Assembly (NCBI GenBank): GCA_037039685.1
Contig: JAWNGF010000001.1
Coordinates: forward strand, 6,634,001-6,698,000
DNA: 64,000 nucleotides
Direction: 5' to 3'
From: Ceratobasidium sp. AG-K
Taxonomy: Eukaryota > Basidiomycota > Agaricomycetes > Cantharellales > Ceratobasidiaceae
Shown: positions 1 through 10,095 of the stretch, in pieces
Position numbering within the stretch: position 1 is the first letter of the stretch
Layout of the letters: each line of letters starts with the position of its first letter
Notes under the pieces: generated by a model
What the model was told of the DNA's origin: nothing
Database searches by the model: none
What the model saw: only the letters and a program-made list of their open reading frames with translations
Made by a program: the position numbers and the translations under genes

Positions 1-2566
1 ACCTGCTGTTGAAAGTTGTTCCTCTGTCCGAAACTGTACTTTGTGGGAAGCCATGTAATCTCCAAACGTTTTTCAGGAAAAGGTCGGCTAGTTGATCTGC
101 AGTTGTTGATTCTTTGCAGGCTATGAAGTGTGCCATGCGGGAGAACCAATCTACTACCACTAGAATGCTGTCATTGCCTTGTGATTTTGGGAGTTTTACG
201 ATGAAATCGTATGCAATATCCTCCCATGGGCTGTTCGGGATTTCGAGTGCTTTCAGTGGTACTTGGTTTTTTGTTCCTTTTGCCCTTTGGCACTGCTCAC
301 AAGAGTCAACGTATTTGTTTACTGTTGCCTTAAGCCCCGGCCAGTAGTATTTTCTTGAGATTAACTCTAGCGTTCGGGCTTGACCCTGGTGTCCTGCCAT
401 TGGTGCATCGTGGTGTAATCTGAGGATTTTTAGCCTAGTGTCCTTGTCTTCTGGCACGTAGATTTTCCCATCTATCCAGAGCAGGTCTTCCTCAAAGTTG
501 TAGTTCCTAATTCCTTGTTGCACAGATTTGGGTAAGGTCTCCTTGTCTTTGCACAATTCTATGATCTTCCTGATGCTCTCGTCTTCGGATTGTGCTTCCC
601 TAATGTCCGCAATGATGTCTGACTTGACTTCTCCGGCGAATCCCCTGAACTGTTCCTCCTTGATCATGATTTGCTCTGCTGTTGGTATTTTGCTATGATC
701 CGCTCTTCTGGACAGTAAGTCTGGCTTTGTTGACATGTTCCCCGGATGGTAAACTATTTCAAAGTTGTAGGAAGCCAGGATTTGATGCCATAGAGCGTGA
801 CGTCGGTTAAATGTAGTTGCCTTCTTCCAGTATTGCAGGTTACGGTGATCGGTGTAGATTGTTATTGGTTCTCTTGTTCCTTCTAAATGTAATCGCCAGT
901 GTTTTAGTGATTCCACAATAGCCATCAATTCCTTGTCATGAACATCGTAGTTCATTTGTGCAGCATTAAAGGATTTTGATAGGAAAGCGATGGGATGTAA
1001 GTAACCGTCGTCTTGTCTTTGAGAGAGTATTGATCCCATAGCAATGCCGCTTGCGTCGGTTTCCAATATGTAAGGTTTTGTTGGGTCTGGATGTCGCAGT
1101 AGTGGTTCCTTGCATATTTCCTTCTTCAGGTTATCGAAAGCCTCCTGTTGTTCTGCTTCCCATTTCCATTTCTGGTCCTTCCTTGTTAGAACGGTTAAGG
1201 GTTTCGCCAGGCCGCTAAAGTTTGGTACGAATCACCTGTAAAAGTTTGCAAATCCTAGGAAGGCTTGGACCTGTTTGACTGTCCTTGGCTCCTTCCATTC
1301 CTTGATTGCTTTGACCTTTTCCTCTTGCATTGATATTCCTTCCTCGCTGATATTTATTCCTGTGTAGACAAGTTTTTTGACGAAAAATTCGCATTTTGGG
1401 AGTTTTGCAAAGAGGTTGTTGTCCAACAGGATTTTGAGTACCTTTCGAACATCCTCCACATGTTGGCTTTGGTCTTTGGAGAAAATTAATATGTCGTCGA
1501 TGTAAACAATGACACAGATGTCAATCAGGTCGTGGAAAATATGATTCATATATTGTTGGAATGTTGCCGGCGCATTTTTCAATCCGAAGGGCATGACGAT
1601 ATATTCGAACAGGCCTTCCTTGGTTCGGAATGCTGTTTTCCATTTGTCTCCTTCTTTAACTTGGATGTTGTTGAACCCCATACGCAAGTCTATTTTACAA
1701 AAGATTTTTGCGTCCTTGATCTTGTCAAGGAGATCTTCCATTAGTGGCATAGGGAAGCAGTCGTCTTTTGTTATTTTGTTGATCGGGCCGAAGTGTTGAA
1801 CCAACCTGAGCTCTGGAGGTTTTTCTGGGTCCTTTGGGTCTTGTCCCTTTGTGACAAAGAAGGTTGCTGCGGCTACTGGTGACTTGCTTGGTCGGATTTT
1901 GCCTGCCGCTAGTTCCTCATCTAGGTACTTTCTGAGGGCTATGGATTCTGCGGGTGAGAGTGGGATTGGCCTAGCGGGTTTAGGAAGTTCTGCTCCTTCC
2001 ACTAGATCGATGCAACAGTCGTATGGGCGATGGTCCGGTATCCGTTTAAATTTTTCCTCGCTAAAGACTTCTGCATAATCTTTGAATTCTTCGGGTATGT
2101 CTTCGATTTCTGCGGCTTTTCCAAGGATGTTGTCTGGTCGCCAGGAAATTTCTTTTGATAGCCAATCAATTATTGGATTGGCTTCCTCTAGCCATTCTAA
2201 CCCCAGAATCAAGTGTGTATCTCCAGTAGGCATGGCAAAGAAGTTTTGCTTGAAGTTTTTCCCATGTAACTCGAATTCTAGATTTGCTTTGAATTGGATT
2301 TGATGTGACAGTTCCTTCCCTTGGATTCCAATACTTTTTCTAGGTGTTGGCAGTTCAATAAGAGCCACATTGTTTCTTCGTGCCCAAGTGATGTCAATGA
2401 AGTTCCTTGATGCTCCTGAGTCAATGAGAGTAGCGATGGGTTCCGTGATTCCAGTAATATTTGTGTAGACAATTGTTGATTCGCTGGTAGCTCTAAGGTA
2501 CATTGTTTCCATTACTGGTTCGTTGGTCTCTCCACACACAGTTAGAGGGAGACCTCGCCTTTTCCC
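1..2566 (-). pseudogene. Pol polyprotein (protease, RT, RNase H, integrase) of gypsy element, one in-frame stop, partial
   Basis: It begins in the -1 frame relative to Gag. The aspartic protease motif LIDSGAS appears first, followed by reverse transcriptase with the catalytic box VIVYIDDILIFS. TGA at 1232-1234 interrupts the conserved FANFYR-(Arg)-FVPNFS stretch at the RT end, again where CGA would give Arg. The same frame then stays open to the left edge. It encodes RNase H (ETDASG, YDVHDKELMA, TDHRNLQYW), the HHCC integrase zinc finger (LRLHHDAPMAGHQG and CEQCQRAKG) and the start of the integrase core (VSDRGTTF). The last catalytic Glu and the C-terminus lie outside the window. Confidence 0.9.
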
Positions 2567-4539
2567 AATTCGGATTGCTCTTCTATTTTTCCTTCCCTTC
2601 CTTTGAGGTTAGGTTCCTCCTTTTTCCATTCCTTCTCCGGGCATTTGGCAAGCATGTGTTTGTCTGATCCGCATTTCAGGCAATGTTTCGAGGAAATCCT
2701 AGCCTTGTAAACCTCGTCTGGAAGTCTTTTTGTAGAGCTAGAGGATGCTGTTACTGTTTTCTTCCCGGTCGTGTTCTTGATTGCTTGTAGTTTCTGATCA
2801 ATAGAGATTGCGATTGATATCCATTGGTCAAGGGATAATTCTCGTTCTGTCCCATCTTTGTTGATCAGGGTTAGTTCAAAACAAGCCAGTTTGGTTTTGA
2901 CTTCAAGCTTCAACCCTTCCTTGAATTGGTTGATCAGAGCTTCCTGTCCCCAGTTTACGTCTACCAGAAGGTATCGGAATTCCGAAGCATAGTTTGCTAC
3001 CGAGTTGGTCTGTTTGCATTTTCGGATGTCTGATTCGGCTTTAGCTTTTTTGTTAGGGTCGCTGAACTGTTCCATGAAGTGTGCTTTGAAACTCTCCCAT
3101 GAGGCAAGATTTTGGTTATTTCCTCCTTTGTTAAGCAATCGTAAGAGTACTTGTGCCCAGTGGGTGGCAGGTTTGTTCTTGGATTTGAAGTTTGCTAGGG
3201 CTTCGCGGATCCTTTCTTCGTCAGAAGTGTATTGATCGCCTAAACGTACGAAGTAACTCTCCATTTGCGTAATGAACATTTTGGCGCCTTCTCCCTTTTT
3301 TCCGTCGAAGGCTTCCGGACAAGTAACCTTAGGACGACGCGGTCCACTACCGATGTTTGGGTTCTTGATCAGTTGTTGGATTCTTAGTTCTAATTCATTG
3401 ATCCTGGTAGATTCTGCATCTGGATGTGGTGGAGAATTTGATTGCCTAGACGGGATCCCGTGCAGGGATGCTTCGTCCATTTCTTCTCGCATATTGTTGA
3501 TGGTTTCCTGCACTTCAGTAATTTTGGCAGAGAAGGAAGTTCCTTCCTGTCGTAAGGTTTCTAGTCCTTGTGTTACTGCCTTGTTCCATTCGAGTTGTCC
3601 TTGTCTGGTAGTGTTGAGTTCTTCGCGCACATTGTTCACGAGTCCTTGAGTGTTGGTAACCTCATTTCGAAGGTGGGTTACGTCTTGACCGACTAGAAAA
3701 GAATTATGTTCGCCATTTCTAGCCGCGTTCAGAATGTCCGTCAAGGTGCCTTGTAGCGTGTTGATGGAGTCATTAAAGATTTGCTGGTTGTTTGCCAGGA
3801 TTTGTGTGGCTTGTTCTAGGCCGCCAAGCCTTCAATCAATAGTGACTCTCATCCCGTCTATGACCCTAAGGACAGCGTTGTGTCTTCCTTCTAGAAGATC
3901 GTCCAGATCGTCTAGATTACTGATTACGGTCCTCCTGCTGGAGCTGGAACTTGAACTTGAGCTTCCTGGATCACCAGTGTTTTGTTGTACCGGAACTGAT
4001 TGTTCTAAGTAACCCTGTGGAACATATGGTGGTGCTAGAATGGCTGGTGTGACTGGCTGGGAAGCTATTGGAATTGGTCCTGCGTTGGTGATGGTTCCTC
4101 CAATTTGAGGGACTGTGGGAACATTGGGGATGTGTGGTGTAGGGGGAGGTCTAATGGGGGCAAGCGACACGCCCCCATGAGCTTTGGGTTGGGGAGAAAA
4201 GAATTGTCTCCTAGACCCTAGTGACCACAAGGGACGCGATGGCCCTGGACTTCCGGTCGAAATACGAATTACAGCTGGAGTGGGGTCATTTGTAAGATCT
4301 CCTGGTTCTCTATTCGTGATAGTGGGTTCTTCTTCTTGTACCGTTGTAATGTCGGCAATGCCAAAAGCTCCCGGCATTGATGTTTGACTTTGTGGACGTG
4401 ATCGGGCAGGTCCTCCCGCTTGAGTTTGTGCAATATCTTGCTCGTTTAGTGATCCAGTGGGCCTTGCGGCTCGACTGGGTCCTCTTCTTGTTGCTATAGT
4501 GGATGAGGGACGTGATCCTCCATCTTCTTGAATAGACAT
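2542..4539 (-). pseudogene. Gag polyprotein of gypsy element, one in-frame stop
   Basis: The frame starts at ATG 4539 and reads a Pro/Ser-rich N-terminal region of about 235 residues, then meets TGA at 3832-3834. It resumes in the same frame with a coiled-coil-like stretch, the capsid-type region and, near the end, a CCHC zinc knuckle (CLKCGSDKHMLAKC). The stop is followed by AGG and would be Arg if it were CGA, so a C-to-T change is the simplest explanation. Gag packages the element RNA into virus-like particles. The frame ends at TAA 2542-2544, just after the -1 slippery heptamer that should give access to Pol. Confidence 0.85.
2560..2566 (-). promoter_or_regulatory. Putative -1 ribosomal frameshift heptamer G_GGA_AAA at the Gag-Pol junction
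   Basis: Read on the minus strand in the Gag frame, the codons are ttG GGA AAA, an exact X_XXY_YYZ slippery heptamer. A slip to GGG AAA continues without a stop through the Gag terminator (2542-2544) straight into the protease/RT frame. The Pol frame has no good ATG nearby, as its first possible start codon is a GTG. Frame and position agree with a programmed -1 frameshift, though I have not modelled a downstream pseudoknot. Confidence 0.7.
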
Positions 4540-4910
4540 GTTTGTATGTTGTTAAGCTTGTTTTGTAATGTCGTAAGCTTCTTCTTGGTGGCTATGAGAC
4601 AAGCCGCAATGGAGAGTGGACGGCACTAAGACCTTAGTGACCTCTTGAACCGCAACACACTTAAGCGTCTGTAGGTTCTTGAGGGTAGGGGTGGTTCAAA
4701 GTGTCACTCAAAGGGGATGTTTGACGAGACAAAACAAGCTGGGGTTACCAGGCTTGTTGGTCCTCCATATATATTCACAAAGTGGCCGAGTCATACAAGG
4801 CGCAGCCACATGAGTCATACAAAAACAGCCAGTCAGGAGTGTCCATGTGAGTCATGCTGTATGAACAGACATGACTTGTACAAAGCACAGCCGCATTACA
4901 CAGTGTAACA
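4540..4910 (-). repeat. Probable LTR and leader of the gypsy element
   Basis: There is no long coding frame between the Gag ATG and about 4910. On the minus strand the segment opens with TGTTACAC at 4910, a typical LTR 5' terminus, and contains a TATA-like ATATATAT near 4768-4775. I could not fix the 3' LTR boundary or a primer-binding site, and the partner LTR is outside the window. Confidence 0.45.
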
Positions 4911-5029
4911 TATAACCACAAGAAGGTGGCAACGCGGCAGGAAAAACAAATCAAAAGGAAAAACAAAGAACAAACACAAGTACAGGCAATGAGAGAGGAT
5001 GAGACGTAGACAAGTCCGATGGCGAGAGC

Positions 5030-5689
5030 ATGGCTCACGACAGTACCCATGATCCTCGTAACCTACCTCCTAGCACCGAAACTATAGCTCGGAAACAGCA
5101 CATGTCAAACCGTGCCGGGCCCAGTAGCTCCTCTCAAGATACAGGCAGTGCTACCAGCAGCTGGGTCCGTTCACAGGCTTTGACTCAAGAAGCTCCCAAC
5201 ATTGAAGACCCTGATGCCTGGGACTCTGCAATCGCTCCTACCCCAAGCCTGGGAGAGCAGTTACATGTACTACGCTCCATCATCGGCAGTGATGACGGCG
5301 ACGACAAGGACGTGTACCAAGATCAGGGAAGGGCTGGTGAGGGAGAGAATGAAGACAATGGCGACGATGACGAGGACAACAGGGACAAGAACAAACATGA
5401 AGACAAGGATGGGAAAAAAGGTGAGTAGAATGAAGCGACGGGGTGCATTGTCCATGAGTATTGACCAGGATCAAGGTCAACAAACCACCCAGAAGCAAAG
5501 AAACCCGAACTTGAACCCCTCTAGTGATGCGGAGGAGAGCCAGAGTAGCGTTGGTGAGGGCCATTCCGGAATGCGGTCACGCTCCACAAAAGCCAATGAC
5601 GCTCGAAACCCGCCCGTCAATGCTCTCTCACAGCGCAGGGGGCAGAAGCAGAGCAAAGACGACGATGGCAAGAGCGGCGACAACAACAA

Positions 5690-5725
<36 letters not shown>

Positions 5726-5816
5726 TGATGATGATGATGATGATGATGGCAACGACGATAACGGTGGTGGGGATGGCAAGCAGGACAACGCCGTTGACCA
5801 CGACCATGACAGCTAG
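5030..5816 (+). CDS. Hypothetical acidic low-complexity protein
   Basis: The function is not recognised. Exon 1 runs from ATG 5030 to 5420. A 55-nt intron with a GTGAGT donor (5421-5475) restores the frame for exon 2, which ends at TAG 5814-5816. The product is about 240 residues, Ser-rich at first, then increasingly Asp/Glu/Lys-rich, with a tail of about 19 consecutive Asp encoded by a GAC/GAT microsatellite. No domain is visible. It lies between a retrotransposon and a Helitron-like border, so it may be cargo or a decayed gene rather than an active host gene. The splice model is inferred. Confidence 0.4.
5691..5748 (+). repeat. GAC/GAT trinucleotide microsatellite (poly-Asp)
   Basis: About eleven GAC units are followed directly by about eight GAT units. 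Both are Asp codons in the frame of the acidic gene, so length changes would only alter the tail length. Confidence 0.9.
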
Positions 5817-6170
5817 GGATCTGTAATCAGCGATATATACTTTTCTACCGGAAATATAGCTGCAATGCACATTTATTTCCCTAAAGTACCAGACCGTCAA
5901 TAAAAGCTAGCGTAAAGTCGGCGTTAGTTGAAAATAGTAGCGAGTGCAAGCAATTAGTGGGGTTGAGTAGGGCTTGGTACGCCCGTGCTAACTGAGCGAA
6001 GGATCGGTATCTGATTTCACTAAAATCTACTAAACCCACCAAACCTCTAAAACAACCGAGATTAGCAGCGTGCATCTAGAATCACGCGGCCAAGTCAAAC
6101 CTGTCTAAAAGTTACTTTTTCCGCACTAAAATCGCTGAAATAAGGGCGACCCTTTCTAACTGACTAACTG

Positions 6171-6209
6171 ACTAATTTCAGCGAAATTAGTGGGGATTTT
6201 TTTTGCTGA
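6171..6209 (+). mobile_element. Helitron-like 3' terminus (hairpin plus CTGA before T)
   Basis: A perfect hairpin with arms ACTAATTTC and GAAATTAGT and an AGC loop (6171-6191) is followed after 14 nt by CTGA (6206-6209) and then T. Helitrons end in a short hairpin about 10-12 nt before CTRR and insert between A and T. Similarity to the caspase paralogues begins immediately after this point (about 6210-6212), as expected if a rolling-circle element abuts the truncated gene. A second, imperfect copy of the arm lies at 6125-6140. The 5' TC end and a Rep/helicase gene were not found, so this is inference from end structure and position. Confidence 0.4.
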
Positions 6210-7647
6210 TGATCCCAATCACTTTTGACGGAACCAAATACATCCTCAAAGCAGGGGCCGCGCAGGGTATCACCCCTAACTCTCAGTTCGGCATATATAC
6301 AACCAATATCCTTGGCTCTGATAACCCCCAAATTGGAACTTGCCGTGTCGACATCGGGCCGGGCGAGCATTGGATATCGGCTTGCCGTCTGGGCAAGACG
6401 GATCGGGATCGGTTGGATCAGTTGCGCTTGGCAATAGAGTTGCCGGAGCCCGACGCCTCTCTGCTTCAACCACCCATGGCTCCCGGCATGCGACCTCCCG
6501 TTCCGCGCGCCACGATTGACTCTGTCGAAGCGGGCTCCCGCATCATTGCTTTTGCTCAACTGATTGAATCGCGGCCGACGCATACATTGGACATGTACTT
6601 TACCGACGCATTCAAGAACGCCTTCCAAGGCAACACGAATCAGTTTGTCGACGTGAAGCAGACCAAGTCGAAGGTTCAGATCAAGAGGGAGGTCCTCTCC
6701 GAGCATGAAGCGAACACCATGTTAGGCATCGACGCTCAAAGCGCTGAAGTCACGTTTACGCTTGCCAGTGAGGATCCTCCGGAGGAAGAGTCAATTCATC
6801 GACCTTGCGTCCTTCCTCACACAGTCCCCACCAATTCTGACCAAGTCAAGTCCGTGTTGTTCTCGATGCTACAATGGAGGTGGCACTCCCTGCGAACTCC
6901 ACCAGATGGAATCCGTCCGTTCTCCGGAAACCTTCAAGTCGAGTTGTACAAACTTGGACGGGGCGAGTACGATGGCGGTAACTTGGTGCCCGTTAGCGAT
7001 AGCTTGAACATAGGCGGGGAAGCGACGATTTTTGCCTCGCCAGGGGAGTTCTACGGTCTCAAGGTGGTTAATAACACCCCTCGCCCATTGTATGCGTATC
7101 CGTTTTATTTTAGCACCGCCAACCAGTCAATTCGTACGTCGCCTTTCATGCATTCATATAGGTACAATAACAACTAACGTCGCAATTAGGCCCACTGTTT
7201 CTTCGAGTACATGGCGGAGACGGAGTTGATGCACCAATGGATGAATATTCGGACATGGCGATGGGATGCGGCGAGGACGACCACCTTCCGATCTCGTTCC
7301 ACCCTACAAAAGCTGCCGAAATATCCGAAGGTGTTCTGGATGTCGGGATAGTGAGGTTTTTTATTACAACTTCACACGCAGATTTCGAGTCGGTCGCTCA
7401 GCCCTCGCCCTTTGCCGCACTTGGATGGGTTAAGCCTGGAGATGATGAGTTTGCAGACGGTTTGTCCTTTGAGCGAAACGAGCAGGCGAAGGCAACTCTG
7501 GGCGGGGAGAATGTGGGCGCCGACGTTGCGCCTCTACTCCCACAAGCCGGTAATTTGCTAGCGCGCGATAGCGATATGAACTGGAATCCACAGGTTGAGC
7601 AGTGGGATGTTGTGGACATGAAGATTGTTATCCGGCGTGATCATTAG
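6209..7647 (+). pseudogene. Caspase-like paralogue A: C-terminal part only, caspase half missing
   Basis: Only the equivalents of exons 5 and 6 of genes B and C remain: 6209-7133, a 56-nt intron, then 7190-7647 (TAG). The 460-residue frame is open and closely resembles the C-terminal half of gene C, including the QWRWHSLRTPP and YPFYFSTANQSI blocks and the final WDVVDMKIVIRR segment. The N-terminal p20/p10-like peptidase is absent. The first ATG (6209) straddles the junction with the Helitron-like terminus, so an expressed protein would have no protease. It could be a 5'-truncated pseudogene or a catalytically empty relative of its neighbours. Confidence 0.75.
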
Positions 7648-10095
7648 TCTTTCGTTCTATCCGTCGTTTCTTTGGTCTCGTTTTAGTGTATCGATTCATG
7701 TCTTCGGTTTTGGGTTTTGTTCATTTTCGTCAGTAACTTTGTCTCGTATGATAGTAGTTTAATATGTTTATGGATTTCTTTAGTCTAATGGTTCGGATGT
7801 GCTTCATTGTTGATTGGCTCAGAGCGCCACGCTATCGAGATTATAACGGGAATGGCCGCTTGAATAAAAAGACATAAAAATCAAGAGCGCCAGGCCGCTA
7901 AACTCGGGACAAGGCATATTTCAATTCCGTTGGATCATGTGTGCTCATGGGCGCACAAGCATTCGCACCTTGCTGTGCAGAGATACCAATGTCATCGCCA
8001 CCCCGTTGTCTATATTAGCTATCTAGTTCTGATCCATGGTCTAGTCCTCGAAAAAATCCCTCGGCCCGTTCTTGAATATTCCGTGAACAGCTGTGGCAAG
8101 CGACGCGCCGAATCGTCATGAGAACCGCCACTCGGTGGGTCCATGGTTGCTGGGGGGGTCGTGGGAGTCGATAGGGGGTGTCGAGAAAGGCCTGGGGATC
8201 GCCAGACTTGTAGATGTTGGCTTGCGCTGGACATGCCGGCACACGAAGTGTGGTGGTGGAAGCGAATACGATACGATATGGGGTGTACTCGTACAGGCGC
8301 GTGGCTTCGAACTATGCGCTGACCCTCTCTGCCAGACCACAGCGCTCACATCGCTGGGTCGGAAGCATGCAAGGTCGAGTCTCCGTAGCGGATTGCTTCC
8401 GCACAATCGCCCAGCGTTGTTCCCGGGCTTCTCAGCAGATCCAGTAGGCGTTCGCCGCTGTAGCGGACCTTTCCTTTAGGTGAGGGACCCCAAGGGCCGG
8501 TTCGGGCGACGAAAGTTACGCCCAAGAATGCGAATTTTGAGGCGTCGATTGCACGCGCCGAAGTGCTTAAATCCCGAACCGATCTTCTTCCAGCATGTAG
8601 CTCTGGAGGGGCAACGGAGGGGATTGATGGGGCGATTGCTAGCATTGATTTTCTATAGGATCCGCCACCCCTTCCAGCTAGACCCTTCGACACTTTAATT
8701 TATTCCTAAGTGCGAAACGAAGCAAATCAATAAATGCATCGAAATTCACGACTGGGACAAGACGTACTTACAAGCGTAGTGGTGAGTGCTTGGCTCCTCT
8801 GTAACTCTGACTATTCCGCTGAACCGCGGGGTGGCTGGCAGCCCGATGCCGACAGCAGGCCGCCGTATGGGCAGGAGCTTACGTTCCAGGCACCGCTAGC
8901 TATGCCATGGATAGTCCACATGACAGTAATATGGTGTTCGCTTGTTTTCGGATACCCATGGTTTTAGTCATAGCATCTTGTTCGTTATCCGGGCTACCTG
9001 AATTATCATCTCCCCGTTTGACAGCCAAGTCGTCCTAATAGCTGTGGTCCGTGTGGTTGAGTCATATACCTGACCCATAAGCAGTAATACATACTTATAA
9101 TTACTAGCCTACCCATGCATTGCATCGAAGCCCACTTCCATTTACACTTTAGTTTGAGGACTTGGAAATTATGCCCTCATAATTTTCCACGCACCCAATT
9201 CTCTGTTATAAATGTACAGGGGGGTGGTCAATATTTCGATAATCATAGATTTCAGGCGGTCTACTGAACGACGAGAGGTGAACGGGAATGTCGTGGGCCG
9301 CCGGGACGAGCGGCTTCTTCGGCTTACATGCAGACCCCACAGTTTCGCGCTAAGACTTTTAGTGATGGGCGTCAAACGTAAGTTAATATTTTCAGATCTC
9401 GATGACTCGGAGCGTTAGTTGCCTTATACGGGACAAAGGGTGCGCAGCTCGGATCCGTGTCGACAGCATGGAACATGCTACCCCCAGGAGGCAACAGTGG
9501 GGCAACATAGAAATGTGGTGGTACGTAGAACTTTCTTGCCGTGTCAAATGACTCACATTGGCAATCGCCTGTGGGGGTTTTGATGTCGCCGATGGCGACA
9601 GACACGAGAAATACACATCCGTCGTAAATATCTCCGTATAAGGCTTGGAGCGACACAGCCCATCGAACGCTGGGGGTGATCATTGCGTTACTTTGCCCAT
9701 CCTCGACGTGCACGTCACGTTACTTCCCCTTACAGCAATTGGATTCAACCGAACTCCATTCATTCCCCATGGTCAAGGCTGAACTGGGAATGGAAAACGA
9801 TGAACGGTGTGAGTTACCGTCGCCGGTGAGCACGGTCCGATCTGGATCGCTCAAAAGACGCAAGTCGCAGGTTGCCTGATTTTTTGACAGGTTGAGCATT
9901 CAATAGACTTTGCTGTGAAGCCAATAATTGATTGTTGAGGCGCTGGATCGGCGTTGTATCGGCGCCAAGTGGTTCGGAGAACTCTTGAGCGATTTCCGAG
10001 CCGAACAGGCCATAGCGGACTAGTATATTAGGTGCCACAAGTTGCTTGTAGGTCGGCATCAATCCCCCTTATAGCCTTTGTGATATTTCTCTCCC
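7648..10095. other. Intergenic region between caspase paralogues A and B
   Basis: No gene here is convincing. Open frames of 70-128 codons overlap on both strands in a GC-richer block (about 8100-8700), but they have no recognisable domain or splice logic. A short stretch near 9345-9400 (ACTTTTAGT, GGGCGTCAA, TATTTTC) recurs upstream of gene C near 15630-15665. The last 60 bases before the gene B ATG resemble those before gene C, so part of the 5' flank was duplicated with the gene. Confidence 0.5.

Larger units (their letters stand above)
1..4910 (-). mobile_element. Ty3/gypsy-type LTR retrotransposon, cut by the window edge
   Basis: The minus strand carries, in order, a probable LTR/leader (about 4910-4540), Gag with a zinc knuckle, then protease, reverse transcriptase, RNase H and integrase, which runs off position 1. 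The RT-RNase H-integrase order defines the Ty3/gypsy class. Two in-frame TGA codons (3832-3834 in Gag, 1232-1234 in Pol) interrupt otherwise open frames, so this copy is probably no longer autonomous. The far LTR lies outside the window, so insertion age and target duplication cannot be judged. No neighbouring gene appears to be split by it. Confidence 0.93.

Noticed and set aside
5202..5826. Additional frames through the GAC/GAT microsatellite on both strands (poly-Met/Thr, poly-Ser, poly-Val)
   Set aside because: Any frame through a trinucleotide repeat is open. Only the acidic frame joins a plausible upstream exon.
6197..6204. T8 run read as the tail of a SINE or LINE inserted in reverse
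   Set aside because: For a reverse-strand retroposon the T-run would mark its left edge, but the sequence to the right is caspase homology. A Helitron-like end fits better.
8093..8693. Overlapping frames of 96-128 codons on both strands in a GC-richer block
   Set aside because: No domain, signal peptide or splice support. Both strands are equally open, as expected from base composition alone.
9372..9713. Minus-strand frame of 113 codons upstream of caspase gene B
   Set aside because: No recognisable motif, and part of it overlaps a segment also found upstream of gene C, so it is more likely duplicated flank than a gene.
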